Source: Selenomonas timonae
GTDB lineage: Bacteria; Bacillota; Negativicutes; Selenomonadales; Selenomonadaceae
Assembly: GCF_014250475.1 (NCBI RefSeq)
Contig: NZ_CP060204.1
Location: 1,315,001 to 1,379,000 of the forward strand
DNA: 64,000 bases
Direction: 5' to 3'
Shown in pieces: positions 9,978 to 20,541 of the stretch. Each line of letters starts with the position of its first letter. The first letter of the stretch is position 1. The translations under genes were made by a program, and so were the position numbers. The notes beneath the pieces are model-generated. The model ran no database searches, was not told the DNA's origin, and was given only the letters and a program-made list of their open reading frames with translations.

Positions 9978-11129
9978 GTGAGCGAGAAACGCGATTACTA
10001 CGAAGTCCTGGGCGTCCAAAAGGGCGCCTCGGACGATGAAATCAAAAAAGCATATAAGAAACTCGCGCGCAAGTACCATCCCGATCTCAACCGTGACGAC
10101 CCTAAGACCGCCGAGGAGAAATTCAAGGAGGTCAATGAGGCGTACGATGTGCTGAAGGATCCGCAGAAGAAGGCGGCGTATGACCAGTTCGGTCACGATG
10201 CCTTCGACCCGCGACGCGGGGGCGGCGCCGGAGGGGGGAACCCCTTCGGCGGTGCCGGCGGATTCGGCGGCTTTGACATGGACGACATCTTCGATATGTT
10301 CGGCATGGGCGGCGGAAGCCGCCGTGCACGCAGACAGGGTCCCGAACGCGGGGCTGATCTGCGCTATGACCTCGAGATTTCGTTCGAGGAAGCAGCGTTT
10401 GGCAAGGAGGTTGAGCTCTCCATCCCGCGTGAGGAGAACTGTCCGACCTGCGGCGGTTCGGGCGCGGCAAAGGGCTCGAGTGCCGAGACCTGTTCGACCT
10501 GTCATGGGTCGGGGCAGGAGCAGGTCATGCAGCGGACGATGTTCGGCAGCATGATGACCTCGCGTACGTGCAGCCAGTGCCATGGCACTGGCAAGATCAT
10601 CAAGAATCCGTGCGGTGACTGCCACGGCACGGGACGCAAGCGCGTCACGAAGACCATCAAGGTCAACATCCCGCGCGGCGTGGACGACGGACAGCGTGTC
10701 CGCGTCTCGGGCGGCGGCGAGGCAGGCGTGCGCGGCGGAGCGAACGGTGATCTCTACGTCTACATCTTTATCCGTCCGCATGAGCTCTTTCAGCGACGCG
10801 GCAACGATGTCCTCATCGAGATTCCGATCACCTTCGTACAGGCATCGCTCGGTGATACGGTACAGGTGCCGACCCTCGACGGCGCAGTCGACCTCAAGGT
10901 GCCTGCGGGCATCCAGACAGGCACGGTGCTGCGCGTCAAAGGCAAGGGCATACCGAATCTGCGCGGCTCCGGACGCGGCGATGAGCACGTCCGCGTCAAG
11001 GTCACGACGCCGCAGAAGCTCTCGTCGAAGCAGAAGGAACTCCTCAAGGAGTTTGCTGCGCTCAGCGGGGATGCGGTCAATCCCGAGCAGAAGAGCTTTA
11101 CTGAGAAATTCAAGGATCTGTTTGCGTAA
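9978..11129 (+). CDS. dnaJ: Co-chaperone DnaJ (Hsp40), type I
   Basis: This 383-residue protein has all type I DnaJ parts: a J domain with HPD in [13 protein letters not shown] (about residues 30-45), a Gly/Phe-rich linker (about 70-110), and four zinc-binding repeats [24 protein letters not shown] and CGDCHGTG (about 155-220). The C-terminal substrate-binding beta domains follow. It stimulates DnaK ATPase and delivers clients. The start is GTG 9978 after AAGGTGG, nine bases beyond the dnaK stop. It is the last gene of the operon, closed by a near-perfect terminator. Confidence 0.98.
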   Translation: MSEKRDYYEVLGVQKGASDDEIKKAYKKLARKYHPDLNRDDPKTAEEKFKEVNEAYDVLKDPQKKAAYDQFGHDAFDPRRGGGAGGGNPFGGAGGFGGFDMDDIFDMFGMGGGSRRARRQGPERGADLRYDLEISFEEAAFGKEVELSIPREENCPTCGGSGAAKGSSAETCSTCHGSGQEQVMQRTMFGSMMTSRTCSQCHGTGKIIKNPCGDCHGTGRKRVTKTIKVNIPRGVDDGQRVRVSGGGEAGVRGGANGDLYVYIFIRPHELFQRRGNDVLIEIPITFVQASLGDTVQVPTLDGAVDLKVPAGIQTGTVLRVKGKGIPNLRGSGRGDEHVRVKVTTPQKLSSKQKELLKEFAALSGDAVNPEQKSFTEKFKDLFA

Positions 11130-11132
11130 TAG

Positions 11133-11170
11133 AGCGGCTGCGGCTTCATCTTGCCGCAGCCGCTCCTTTT
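11133..11170 (+). terminator. Terminator of the hrcA-grpE-dnaK-dnaJ operon
   Basis: A perfect 12-bp stem, AGCGGCTGCGGC (11133-11144) with GCCGCAGCCGCT (11153-11164), an 8-base loop and a following CCTTTT. Confidence 0.95.
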
Positions 11171-11175
11171 GTGCA

Positions 11176-11204
11176 TTGACATTGCTTCGTACATTTGTTA
11201 GGAT
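11176..11204 (+). promoter_or_regulatory. Promoter of the uncharacterised 516-aa gene
   Basis: TTGACA (11176-11181), a 17-base spacer and TAGGAT (11199-11204), immediately after the dnaJ terminator and about 50 bases before the next start codon. Confidence 0.65.
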
Positions 11205-11255
11205 AAGCCGTATTGGTTTTGTTTAGGAAAAAAGCGTGTAGGCTTGGAGGGCTGG

Positions 11256-12806
11256 ATGGAAAATGTCTACGCATTAGTCAAGCGTTTCTATCTGGCGCAT
11301 GGGCGTGCGAATATCTTTGTGGCGCACACGCTTGTCGAGCGCTATCTTCGCGCGGCAGCATGGCGCGGGCGGAGCAATGAGGATCTCTGTGCGGACTGGT
11401 ACTGCATCGAGGATTTTCTCACGGTCGTTCAGCGGCGCGATGATTCGCTTGCGCGGCTCTTCATCCGCATCGACTACCTTGCGCTCTTCTTCCGCTATGC
11501 GGATGCGCATATTGACCGACGTCCGCTCAAGCGACACGCAGAGGATTATTTTGCGCGCATGCGCGCCTTTCTGACCTATCTCGAGGATACGGGCGACTAT
11601 GACATCGACATCGGCGAGCTGGATGCCGATCTTGAGATGTTCTACATCACGGGGCGGTTCCGCTTGCCGGAGCGCGTCACCTGGGAGGAGATCGAGGGGC
11701 TGACGATCGAGGATATCGAGGAGGACGAGCGGATCGAGATGGAGGAGCTGAATATTCAGCTCAATGATCTCCTGCACCGCATCGGCGAGTATTTCCGGTG
11801 TTCCGCCTATCAGCTCGACATCGGCCGTGCGGCGACGATCTACACGGGCGGCCTCTACGATATGAACGAGTACGAACACGCGAGCGAGGAGGAAAAGGAA
11901 ACCTTCTGGCTGCGGTTCTGGGACTATTTTTTCTTCGACTATCATCTCATTGCGACGGATGAGACGCCGATTGCGCACTACAGCGAGCATATGTGGAAGA
12001 AGCTCGGCTACGATGACCGCGAGATCATCGGCGATCTGCTGGCGGCGCGCTTTGCCGTACTCGCCGTGACGGAGGAGTACGACGATCACGTTGTCTGCCG
12101 CGATATTCTGCGCGATGAGGAGGTCGTGCTGCCGCATCCGGATATTCCGGGCTCGCTTTCAAAGAGCATTCTCTTCGGGCATATCTGCGACGAGGGGATG
12201 ATGATGCTCAATTACATCACGGCAATCTCGGCGAGCAAGCGTCTGCAGAAGCGGATTGGCGACACGATTCAGCGCGAGTACAAGCTCTTCCGCATGCAGG
12301 CGCCTGAGGCAACGATGGACGATTTCCTCGAACGGGAAGCGGCGCTCGTGCGCCATACGATCCACGTCCTCTCGACGCTCGCGCAGCTCGATGTGCTGCC
12401 GCGCCGTCTGCTGCCGGCTGCCATTCCCCGCACGATCGACCCGCATGTGTGCGCAGAGGAACTCGGCGCACTTCAGATCATTGCGGACAAGATCGGCTTT
12501 AGCCGTCACTCACAGGTGCTTATGTGCGAGCTGTTTCTGGACTACGCGCAGTCCGATCTTGCGCGTGCACAGACAGCGGAGACGCTGACGGCAACGATAT
12601 TCCTTTTTGCGGAGATCAATGATATCGACCTTTCGCCGATCACGGAGCTCTATCATGTGCTCGGTTCGGATCAGAAAACGGTGCGTGCTGCTCTTGCGCG
12701 CATGCGTACGGCGCTGCACTGTGTGACCTACGATCCCCGTTACCTCGGGGAGGAGGGCTTTGTGACGATGCTCTACAGCGTTGTTCACGGAGCAGCGAGT
12801 TTTTAA
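11256..12806 (+). CDS. Uncharacterised 516-residue helical protein
   Basis: I do not recognise this gene. ATG 11256 follows GGAGG (11246-11250) with normal spacing; an upstream TTG at 11244 would fall inside the ribosome site. The product is predicted soluble and mostly helical, rich in Asp, Glu, Arg and aromatic residues, with no signal peptide or membrane segment. A central very acidic stretch (about residues 145-175, EEIEGLTIEDIEEDERIEME) divides it. The last ~110 residues (CAEELGALQIIADKIGFS ... ETLTATIFLFAEINDIDLSP ... KTVRAALARMRTAL) resemble in layout a cyclin/TFIIB-like helical repeat ending in a helix-turn-helix. That likeness is by eye only. It has its own promoter and is followed by a small membrane protein gene. 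Confidence 0.6.
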   Translation: MENVYALVKRFYLAHGRANIFVAHTLVERYLRAAAWRGRSNEDLCADWYCIEDFLTVVQRRDDSLARLFIRIDYLALFFRYADAHIDRRPLKRHAEDYFARMRAFLTYLEDTGDYDIDIGELDADLEMFYITGRFRLPERVTWEEIEGLTIEDIEEDERIEMEELNIQLNDLLHRIGEYFRCSAYQLDIGRAATIYTGGLYDMNEYEHASEEEKETFWLRFWDYFFFDYHLIATDETPIAHYSEHMWKKLGYDDREIIGDLLAARFAVLAVTEEYDDHVVCRDILRDEEVVLPHPDIPGSLSKSILFGHICDEGMMMLNYITAISASKRLQKRIGDTIQREYKLFRMQAPEATMDDFLEREAALVRHTIHVLSTLAQLDVLPRRLLPAAIPRTIDPHVCAEELGALQIIADKIGFSRHSQVLMCELFLDYAQSDLARAQTAETLTATIFLFAEINDIDLSPITELYHVLGSDQKTVRAALARMRTALHCVTYDPRYLGEEGFVTMLYSVVHGAASF

Positions 12807-12838
12807 GGAAGCATTGCTTTCTTGGAGAGGAGGCTTTT

Positions 12839-13207
12839 ATGGAACAGGATTCGCGTGTACGGCCGATGAGCCGTGAGGAAAATGCCGCCTATCGTGGGGT
12901 GACGGTGGACGAGAGCGGCGCAGAGCCGCACGGGGAAGAGGGACAGGCGTGGGGCTCTGCGTACGGCGGTGCTCCGCACAGCTCCGTGCGCTATATCCGC
13001 ATTGGCGGTGTGTCGCGGCGTCCCTCGCTCCTTACGAGCCTCCTCTGGGCGCTCGGCCTCGGGGCACTGCTTGCGCTCTTCATCTTTGTTGCGCTGCCTG
13101 CGATTGCGATGATTATCGTCGGCGTCCTCGTGCTCGGCGCAATCGTCAGCCTCATCGGGCGCGGTCGGATCCTTTCGTGGGTCATGCGGCGGTTGTATGG
13201 ACGGTGA
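12839..13207 (+). CDS. Small membrane protein, unknown function
   Basis: The product has 122 residues. The N-terminal half is hydrophilic and acidic. The C-terminal half has two closely spaced hydrophobic stretches (about residues 62-85 and 88-108, LLWALGLGALLALFIFVALP and AIAMIIVGVLVLGAIVSLI) and ends with basic residues, which suggests a cytoplasmic N-terminus and a membrane hairpin. The start ATG 12839 follows GGAGAGGAGG. It lies 32 bases after the preceding uncharacterised gene and is probably cotranscribed with it. No family recognised. Confidence 0.6.
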   Translation: MEQDSRVRPMSREENAAYRGVTVDESGAEPHGEEGQAWGSAYGGAPHSSVRYIRIGGVSRRPSLLTSLLWALGLGALLALFIFVALPAIAMIIVGVLVLGAIVSLIGRGRILSWVMRRLYGR

Positions 13208-13232
13208 GACGGAAAATTTCCAAAAATGAACG

Positions 13233-13260
13233 GCGGGGCTTTACAAAAGTCCCGCTTTGT
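13233..13260 (+). terminator. Probable terminator before rimP
   Basis: GCGGGGCTT (13233-13241) pairs with AAGTCCCGC (13247-13255) around a 5-base loop, followed by TTTGT. The T run is weak. The -35 box of the rimP promoter lies inside the hairpin. Confidence 0.55.
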
Positions 13261-13268
13261 GCTATACT
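13240..13268 (+). promoter_or_regulatory. Promoter of the rimP-nusA-infB operon
   Basis: TTTACA (13240-13245), a 17-base spacer and TATACT (13263-13268). It overlaps the upstream terminator hairpin. Confidence 0.7.
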
Positions 13269-13291
13269 TCAAGAAATTCATTTGAAATCTG

Positions 13292-13319
13292 GAAAGAGTG
13301 GGTGGAAGCCCACTCTTTC
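13292..13319 (+). promoter_or_regulatory. Leader hairpin upstream of rimP
   Basis: A perfect 11-bp inverted repeat, GAAAGAGTGGG and CCCACTCTTTC, with a 6-base loop, inside the predicted 5' leader and 24 bases before the rimP ATG. No T run follows, so it is more likely an mRNA-stability or regulatory hairpin than a terminator. Confidence 0.6.
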
Positions 13320-13343
13320 ATTGCGTATGAGAAGAGGGAGAGC

Positions 13344-13793
13344 ATGAGCGCGAAGATCGAGGAGCGCGTTGAGGAGATTGTGCGCGGTCTCCTGACCACT
13401 GTGCCGGAGTTAGAGCTGGTCGATGTCGAGTATGTGCGCGAGCGTGACTACTATCTGCGTGTCTACATCGACAAGGAGGGCGGAATCGATATCGATGACT
13501 GCCAGGCACTGAGCGAGCGGTTGGAGGCGATTCTCGACCGCGAGGACTTCATCCCCGATACCTATATTTTGGAGGTGTCCTCGCCGGGGATCGACCGCGT
13601 GCTGCGCAAGCCGCGCGATTTCGAGCGCGAACGCGGCAAGCAGGTCGATGTGACGCTCTATGCGCCCTTTGATGGAAAGAAACAGTGGACGGGCGCACTC
13701 ACGGACTGCGACGGCAAGATACTGACCCTTGACGGCGGGATTCAAATCCCCATGGAACAGGTCTCACAGATACGTCTGCATATCGACTTTTAG
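13344..13793 (+). CDS. rimP: Ribosome maturation factor RimP
   Basis: RimP assists 30S subunit assembly. The 149-residue protein shows the family hallmarks LELVDVEYVRERDYYLRVYID (N-terminal domain), a central GGIDIDDCQALSE and the conserved LEVSSPGIDRVL, then an SH3-like C-terminal domain. The ATG at 13344 follows GAGGGAGAG; the frame is open further upstream but that part would overlap the promoter and leader hairpin. It is the first gene of the conserved rimP-nusA-ylxR-ylxQ-infB-rbfA operon, and nusA follows after 13 bases. Confidence 0.95.
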   Translation: MSAKIEERVEEIVRGLLTTVPELELVDVEYVRERDYYLRVYIDKEGGIDIDDCQALSERLEAILDREDFIPDTYILEVSSPGIDRVLRKPRDFERERGKQVDVTLYAPFDGKKQWTGALTDCDGKILTLDGGIQIPMEQVSQIRLHIDF

Positions 13794-13806
13794 GGAGGAT
13801 TGGGTT

Positions 13807-14937
13807 TTGGCAAGAAAAAGCACCAAGGAGACGAACGGCGGAAAGGAGTTTCTGCAGACATTGCAGGAGCTTGCGTACGAGAAGGGCATCGATGAGGAAA
13901 AGCTCTTCCAGACCATTGAGGCGGCGCTGATCTCGGCATATAAGCGCAATTTCAGCTGCTCGGATCAAAACGTTCGCATCTCTCTGTCGCGTGAGACGGG
14001 CGCATTTCACGTCTTTGCCCGCAAGACGGTTGTCGAGGAGGTTGAGAGTGACATCACGGACATCTCCCTCGAACAGGCGCGTGCCATCAATCCGGACTAC
14101 GATGTCGATGATGTGGTCGAGATCGAGATGACCCCTGCGAACTTCGGACGAATTGCGGCGCAGACGGCGAAGCAGGTCGTCATGCAGCGCCTGCGTGAGG
14201 CGGAGCGCAGCAATGTCTATGACGAGTACAAGGATCGCTCAGCGGATATCGTCACGGGCATTGTGCAGCGTGTCGAGGGGCGCAACGTGTTCGTCGACAT
14301 CGGGCGTGCAGAGGCGCTGCTCATGGCGACGGAGCAGCTGCCGACGGAGGAATACAACTACGGCGACACGCTACGCGCCTATATCATCGAGGTGAAGAGT
14401 ACGGCGCGCGGTCCGCAGATCATGCTTTCTCGCACGCATCCGGGGCTCCTCAAGAAGCTCTTCGAGCTGCAGGTGCCTGAGATGCAGGAGGGCGTGGTCG
14501 AGATCAAGTCGATTGCACGCGAGGCGGGCAGCCGCTCGAAGGTGGCCGTCTACTCGTCTGAGGAGCGCGTCGATCCGATCGGCGCCTGTGTCGGCCCACA
14601 CTATATGCGCGTACAGGCAGTGGTCGACGAACTCGCGGGCGAGAAGATCGACATTGTGAAATGGAGCGATGATCCCGCGACCTACATTGCGAACTCACTG
14701 AACCCCGCCAAGGTGATCTCGGTCGCCGTAAATGAGGTAGAGAAGGTCTCACGTGTGATCGTTCCGGACTACCAGCTCTCGCTTGCCATCGGCAAAGAGG
14801 GGCAGAACGCTCGCCTCGCGGCAAAGCTGACGGGCTGGAAGATCGACATCAAGAGCGAGTCACAGGCAGCGGAGCTGATGGCGGAGGAAGCGGCGGAAGA
14901 TACCGCTGTGGAGGAGCCCGCCGAAGAGGAGGCATAA
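13807..14937 (+). CDS. nusA: Transcription termination/antitermination factor NusA
   Basis: NusA binds RNA polymerase and nascent RNA to control pausing, termination and antitermination. The 376-residue protein has the N-terminal polymerase-binding domain, an S1 RNA-binding domain ([19 protein letters not shown], about residues 135-200) and tandem KH domains ([39 protein letters not shown]). The short tail is very acidic. The TTG at 13807 follows AGGGAGG at good spacing and gives the sensible N-terminus [12 protein letters not shown]. The stop codon overlaps the ylxR ATG (TAATG), which implies translational coupling. Confidence 0.96.
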   Translation: MARKSTKETNGGKEFLQTLQELAYEKGIDEEKLFQTIEAALISAYKRNFSCSDQNVRISLSRETGAFHVFARKTVVEEVESDITDISLEQARAINPDYDVDDVVEIEMTPANFGRIAAQTAKQVVMQRLREAERSNVYDEYKDRSADIVTGIVQRVEGRNVFVDIGRAEALLMATEQLPTEEYNYGDTLRAYIIEVKSTARGPQIMLSRTHPGLLKKLFELQVPEMQEGVVEIKSIAREAGSRSKVAVYSSEERVDPIGACVGPHYMRVQAVVDELAGEKIDIVKWSDDPATYIANSLNPAKVISVAVNEVEKVSRVIVPDYQLSLAIGKEGQNARLAAKLTGWKIDIKSESQAAELMAEEAAEDTAVEEPAEEEA

Positions 14938-15215
14938 TGGCAGAGGCGAGACAGCCCGAGCGGCTGTGCGTCGGCTGCCGTACACTGCATCCGAAGCGTG
15001 AACTCCTGCGCATTGTAAAGAGTCCTGACGGGATGGTCGCCATTGACCCGACGGGCAAGAGCCCCGGGCGTGGTGCATATCTCTGTCCCTCGCCCGAATG
15101 CCTCCGCAAGGCGCGCAGACAGAACGGCCTATCGTGGTCGTTCAAGGGGCGGGTTGTCCCGGCCGTCTATGACGCACTTGAGGAGATTGTGCAGCACGAG
15201 GAGGATGGGACATGA
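14937..15215 (+). CDS. ylxR: YlxR/RnpM family RNA-binding protein
   Basis: This 92-residue DUF448 protein contains the diagnostic segments [20 protein letters not shown] and [11 protein letters not shown] near the N-terminus. Members are small cytoplasmic RNA-binding proteins; the Bacillus homologue has been linked to RNase P modulation. The ATG overlaps the nusA stop and the 3' end overlaps the next gene by four bases, a compact coupled arrangement typical of this operon in Firmicutes. Confidence 0.92.
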   Translation: MAEARQPERLCVGCRTLHPKRELLRIVKSPDGMVAIDPTGKSPGRGAYLCPSPECLRKARRQNGLSWSFKGRVVPAVYDALEEIVQHEEDGT

Positions 15216-15543
15216 ACGCAGGGATAGAGCAGCGCGCAATGAACCTCCTCAGCATGGCGGCACGCGCACGGCGCATCCTATCCGGTGCGTTCGTTGTGGA
15301 AGAGGCACTGAAGCGCAAGCAGGGTACATATCTCTTGCTCGCAGTTGATGCTTCGGAGGAGACCAAGGCGAAATTTACCCGCATGGCGGCGCAGCTGAAT
15401 GTGCCATCGGCGGAATTACTGACTATGCAGCAGCTCGGGCACTGTCTCGGTAAGGAGTATCGTGCGGTTGCTGTGCTGATAGATAGAGGATTTGCGGACA
15501 GGCTCAGTGCCTATTTGCAGGATATACCGACGGGGGTGGATTG

Positions 15544-15544
<1 letters not shown>
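15212..15544 (+). CDS. ylxQ: L7Ae/YlxQ-like ribosomal-associated protein
   Basis: This 110-residue protein has the L7Ae/L30e fold pattern: [15 protein letters not shown] at the start, then [15 protein letters not shown] and a final [13 protein letters not shown] segment. YlxQ relatives bind kink-turn-like RNA. The start ATG 15212 overlaps the end of ylxR, and the stop TGA overlaps the infB ATG. Its place between ylxR and infB is the conserved Firmicutes order and supports the name. Confidence 0.88.
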
Positions 15545-18156
<2,612 letters not shown>

Positions 18157-18244
18157 ATACTTGTGTGATACAGAGGTGCAGTCCATCGTCCCGCCGTGCG
18201 GGGCGGAGGGCTGTGCCCCTTTGTATAGAGAGAGGAGGCGTACC

Positions 18245-18619
18245 TTGGCAAAGGTTCGCGTTGAAAAACTACAGGAACTCATCAAACAGGAAGTCAGCGA
18301 CATCATTTTCAACGAACTGAAAGATCCGCGCATCGGTTTTGTGACCGTGACCTCCGTCGCGTGCACGGAGGATCTGCGCGAGGCGAAGATCTACGTCAGC
18401 GTCATGGGGGACGAGAAGAAGGCGCGCGACACGCTGTACGGGCTCGAGAGCTCGCTCGGCTTTGTGCGGCGCGAGGTCGGAAAGCGCATCCGCCTGCGCT
18501 TCACGCCCGAGATCAGCTTTGCGCTCGACACCTCGCTGAACTACAGCGACCACATTCAGAGGCTGCTGAACGAGATTCACGAGGATAAGCCCGCAGGGGA
18601 AAAGGGGGAGGACGCATGA
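18245..18619 (+). CDS. rbfA: Ribosome-binding factor A
   Basis: RbfA acts in late 30S assembly by binding near the 5' helix of 16S rRNA. The 124-residue product shows the KH-like fold pattern: RVEKLQELIKQEVSDIIFNEL, KDPRIGFVTVTSVACTEDL and RRLRFTPEISFALDTSL-like segments. The start is TTG 18245, eight to ten bases after AGAGAGGAGG; the frame is open through the infB-rbfA gap but that part has no ribosome site or homology. It overlaps the next gene by four bases. Confidence 0.94.
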   Translation: MAKVRVEKLQELIKQEVSDIIFNELKDPRIGFVTVTSVACTEDLREAKIYVSVMGDEKKARDTLYGLESSLGFVRREVGKRIRLRFTPEISFALDTSLNYSDHIQRLLNEIHEDKPAGEKGEDA

Positions 18620-19563
18620 AGATCACATTGGACGAAGCCGCAAAGATCATTGGCGATGCGCAGACCATCATCCTCACCTCGCACATTCGACCCGATGGGG
18701 ACTCCATCGGCTCGACGCTTGGGCTCATGCACTATCTGAGAGCGCAGGGCAAGGACGCGCGCGTCCTGATTGACGATGACCTGCCGCGCATCTTCAAGGT
18801 GCTGCCGGGGCTTGAGATGATCGAGCGCCCTGCAGAGGGCGTGCGCTATACCGCTGATCTCCTCATCGTCTGCGATGTCGAGCTGAAGCGTACAGGAAAT
18901 GTTGTTTCCTCCGTGGATGCAGTGCGCGTGCTGAACATCGACCATCATGTGACGAATGACGAGGAGGCAGAGTACCTCTATCTGAATCCGGACTACGCCG
19001 CAACCTGCGAGATCATGCACGACCTGATCGGCGCGATGGGCGGCACGTTCTCGCTCGATGTTGCGACCTGCCTCTATACGGGCATGGCGACTGATACGGG
19101 CTTCTTCCGCTTCTCGAATACGACGCCGCATACGATGCGCGCGGCGGCCGATCTCATCGAGGTGGGTGTAAAGCCGAATATCATCTCCGTTGCAATGGAG
19201 CTCAAATCCTACGATGAGGTCATGGCACAGGTGCGCGCGATCCGCAACCTCGAGATGTTCCATGACGGCATGGTTGCGGCGGTCTTCATCGACGAGGAAA
19301 AGGCGAAGGAAGTCACGACGACGGAGGGGCTGCTCGACAAGCTGCGCGTGATCGAGGGGACGCAGGTCGTCTTCTTCATGAAGTGGCTCGAGAAGGATAC
19401 GTATCGCGTCAGCATGCGCTCGAAGGGCACGAATGTCTCGCGCATCGCGCAGGGATTCGGCGGCGGCGGGCACGTCCGCGCGGCGGGCTGCACGATTTAC
19501 GCGCCCTTTGACGAGGCGAAGAAAAAGATCCTCGCGGCAATCGGGGAGGAGCTGAACCGTTAA
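18616..19563 (+). CDS. nrnA: DHH-family oligoribonuclease/pAp phosphatase NrnA
   Basis: NrnA-type enzymes degrade nanoRNAs and dephosphorylate 3'-phosphoadenosine 5'-phosphate. The 315-residue protein has the DHH phosphoesterase motifs: HIRPDGDSIGS (His23, Asp27, Asp29), CDVE (about 86) and DHH at residues 109-111. The DHHA1 domain ends with the glycine-rich FGGGGHVRAAG (about 285). Metal ligands look intact. It is coupled to rbfA by an ATGA overlap and sits just before truB, the usual Firmicutes order. Confidence 0.94.
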   Translation: MKITLDEAAKIIGDAQTIILTSHIRPDGDSIGSTLGLMHYLRAQGKDARVLIDDDLPRIFKVLPGLEMIERPAEGVRYTADLLIVCDVELKRTGNVVSSVDAVRVLNIDHHVTNDEEAEYLYLNPDYAATCEIMHDLIGAMGGTFSLDVATCLYTGMATDTGFFRFSNTTPHTMRAAADLIEVGVKPNIISVAMELKSYDEVMAQVRAIRNLEMFHDGMVAAVFIDEEKAKEVTTTEGLLDKLRVIEGTQVVFFMKWLEKDTYRVSMRSKGTNVSRIAQGFGGGGHVRAAGCTIYAPFDEAKKKILAAIGEELNR

Positions 19564-19566
19564 GAC

Positions 19567-20442
19567 GTGGACGGATTTATCAACGTATTAAAACCCACAG
19601 GGCTTTCGTCGCACGATGTCATCGACATTGTGCGGCGTATTTTTAAGCAGAAGCGCGTGGGGCATGCGGGCACGCTCGATCCAGCGGCGGCGGGCATCCT
19701 GCCCCTTGCACTCGGACGCGCGGCGCGCCTCGTGGAGTATATGGAGGGGGCGGACAAGTCCTATCGCGCGGAGATTGCGTTTGGATATGCGACGGATACG
19801 GGGGATGTGTATGGCGAAGTGATCGAGAGTGTCCCGCATCCGACACTGCCCACGGAGGAGGAGATGCGCGCCGTGCTTGCGCGCTTTGTCGGGGAGATCC
19901 AGCAGCGTCCGCCCGCCTACTCCGCGATCAAGATCGGCGGACAGCGTGCCTACGATCTTGCGCGTCAGGGCGCAGAGGTGGAGATTGAGGCGCGCACGGT
20001 TACGATTCACCGTCTGGAACTTGTGCATGTCGATGCCGTACGTCGACGCATTCTTATCGATGTGGACTGCGCGAAGGGGACATATATCCGCTCGCTTTGC
20101 ACGGATATCGGCACGGCGCTCGGACTGCCCGCGACCATGCACTTCCTCCTGCGTACACGCGTCGGCGGCTTTGTGCTCGCGGATTCGTATACGCTTGAGG
20201 AACTTGCGGAGGTGCGGGAGACAGCTCTGTGTGCTCCTGACACTGCCCTCGATCTGCCTGTGTATGAGCTCGCCCCGCAGCGCGTGAAGGCGTTCTACAG
20301 CGGGCTTTCGACCTCGGAGCGGCGCATGGAGCTTGCCGAGGGCTGCTACCGTGTGTATGCTGAGGGCGTTTTTCTGGGCATCGGCCATTATGATGCGGCG
20401 GCGCAGGAGATGTACCCCGCAAAGGCATTTCCGCCGGTGTGA
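19567..20442 (+). CDS. truB: tRNA pseudouridine-55 synthase TruB
   Basis: TruB converts U55 of the tRNA T-loop to pseudouridine. The 291-residue protein has the catalytic motif GHAGTLDPAAAG with Asp38, plus KSYRAEIAFG, YSAIKIGGQRAYDLAR and the thumb region. The start is GTG 19567, three bases after the nrnA stop; no other start gives the conserved GFINVLKPTGLSSHD N-terminus. It is the last gene of the operon: ribF, which often follows truB, is absent, and a terminator comes immediately. Confidence 0.96.
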   Translation: MDGFINVLKPTGLSSHDVIDIVRRIFKQKRVGHAGTLDPAAAGILPLALGRAARLVEYMEGADKSYRAEIAFGYATDTGDVYGEVIESVPHPTLPTEEEMRAVLARFVGEIQQRPPAYSAIKIGGQRAYDLARQGAEVEIEARTVTIHRLELVHVDAVRRRILIDVDCAKGTYIRSLCTDIGTALGLPATMHFLLRTRVGGFVLADSYTLEELAEVRETALCAPDTALDLPVYELAPQRVKAFYSGLSTSERRMELAEGCYRVYAEGVFLGIGHYDAAAQEMYPAKAFPPV

Positions 20443-20452
20443 ATGAAATATT

Positions 20453-20484
20453 GGACTGTTGCTATGGCGACAGTCCTTTTGTTT
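20453..20484 (+). terminator. Terminator of the rimP-truB operon
   Basis: GGACTGT (20453-20459) pairs with ACAGTCC (20470-20476) and is followed by TTTTGTTTT. Confidence 0.85.
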
Positions 20485-20511
20485 TGAGAAATTCATTCTC
20501 TATGCTATAAT
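20484..20511 (+). promoter_or_regulatory. Promoter of the M16C protease gene
   Basis: TTGAGA (20484-20489), a 16-base spacer and a consensus TATAAT (20506-20511), about 30 bases before the start codon. Confidence 0.65.
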
Positions 20512-20541
20512 GGCAGGAATGACAGAAGGAGGAACACATAC

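Noticed and set aside
8082-10988. A 968-codon open frame on the minus strand opposite dnaK and dnaJ
   Set aside because: It is a codon-bias shadow of two certain genes. It spans the gene boundary, has Arg/Leu/His-rich composition and shows no recognisable domain.
18157-18244. A longer RbfA beginning in the infB-rbfA gap
   Set aside because: The extra residues lack homology and a ribosome site, whereas TTG 18245 follows a strong AGAGAGGAGG.
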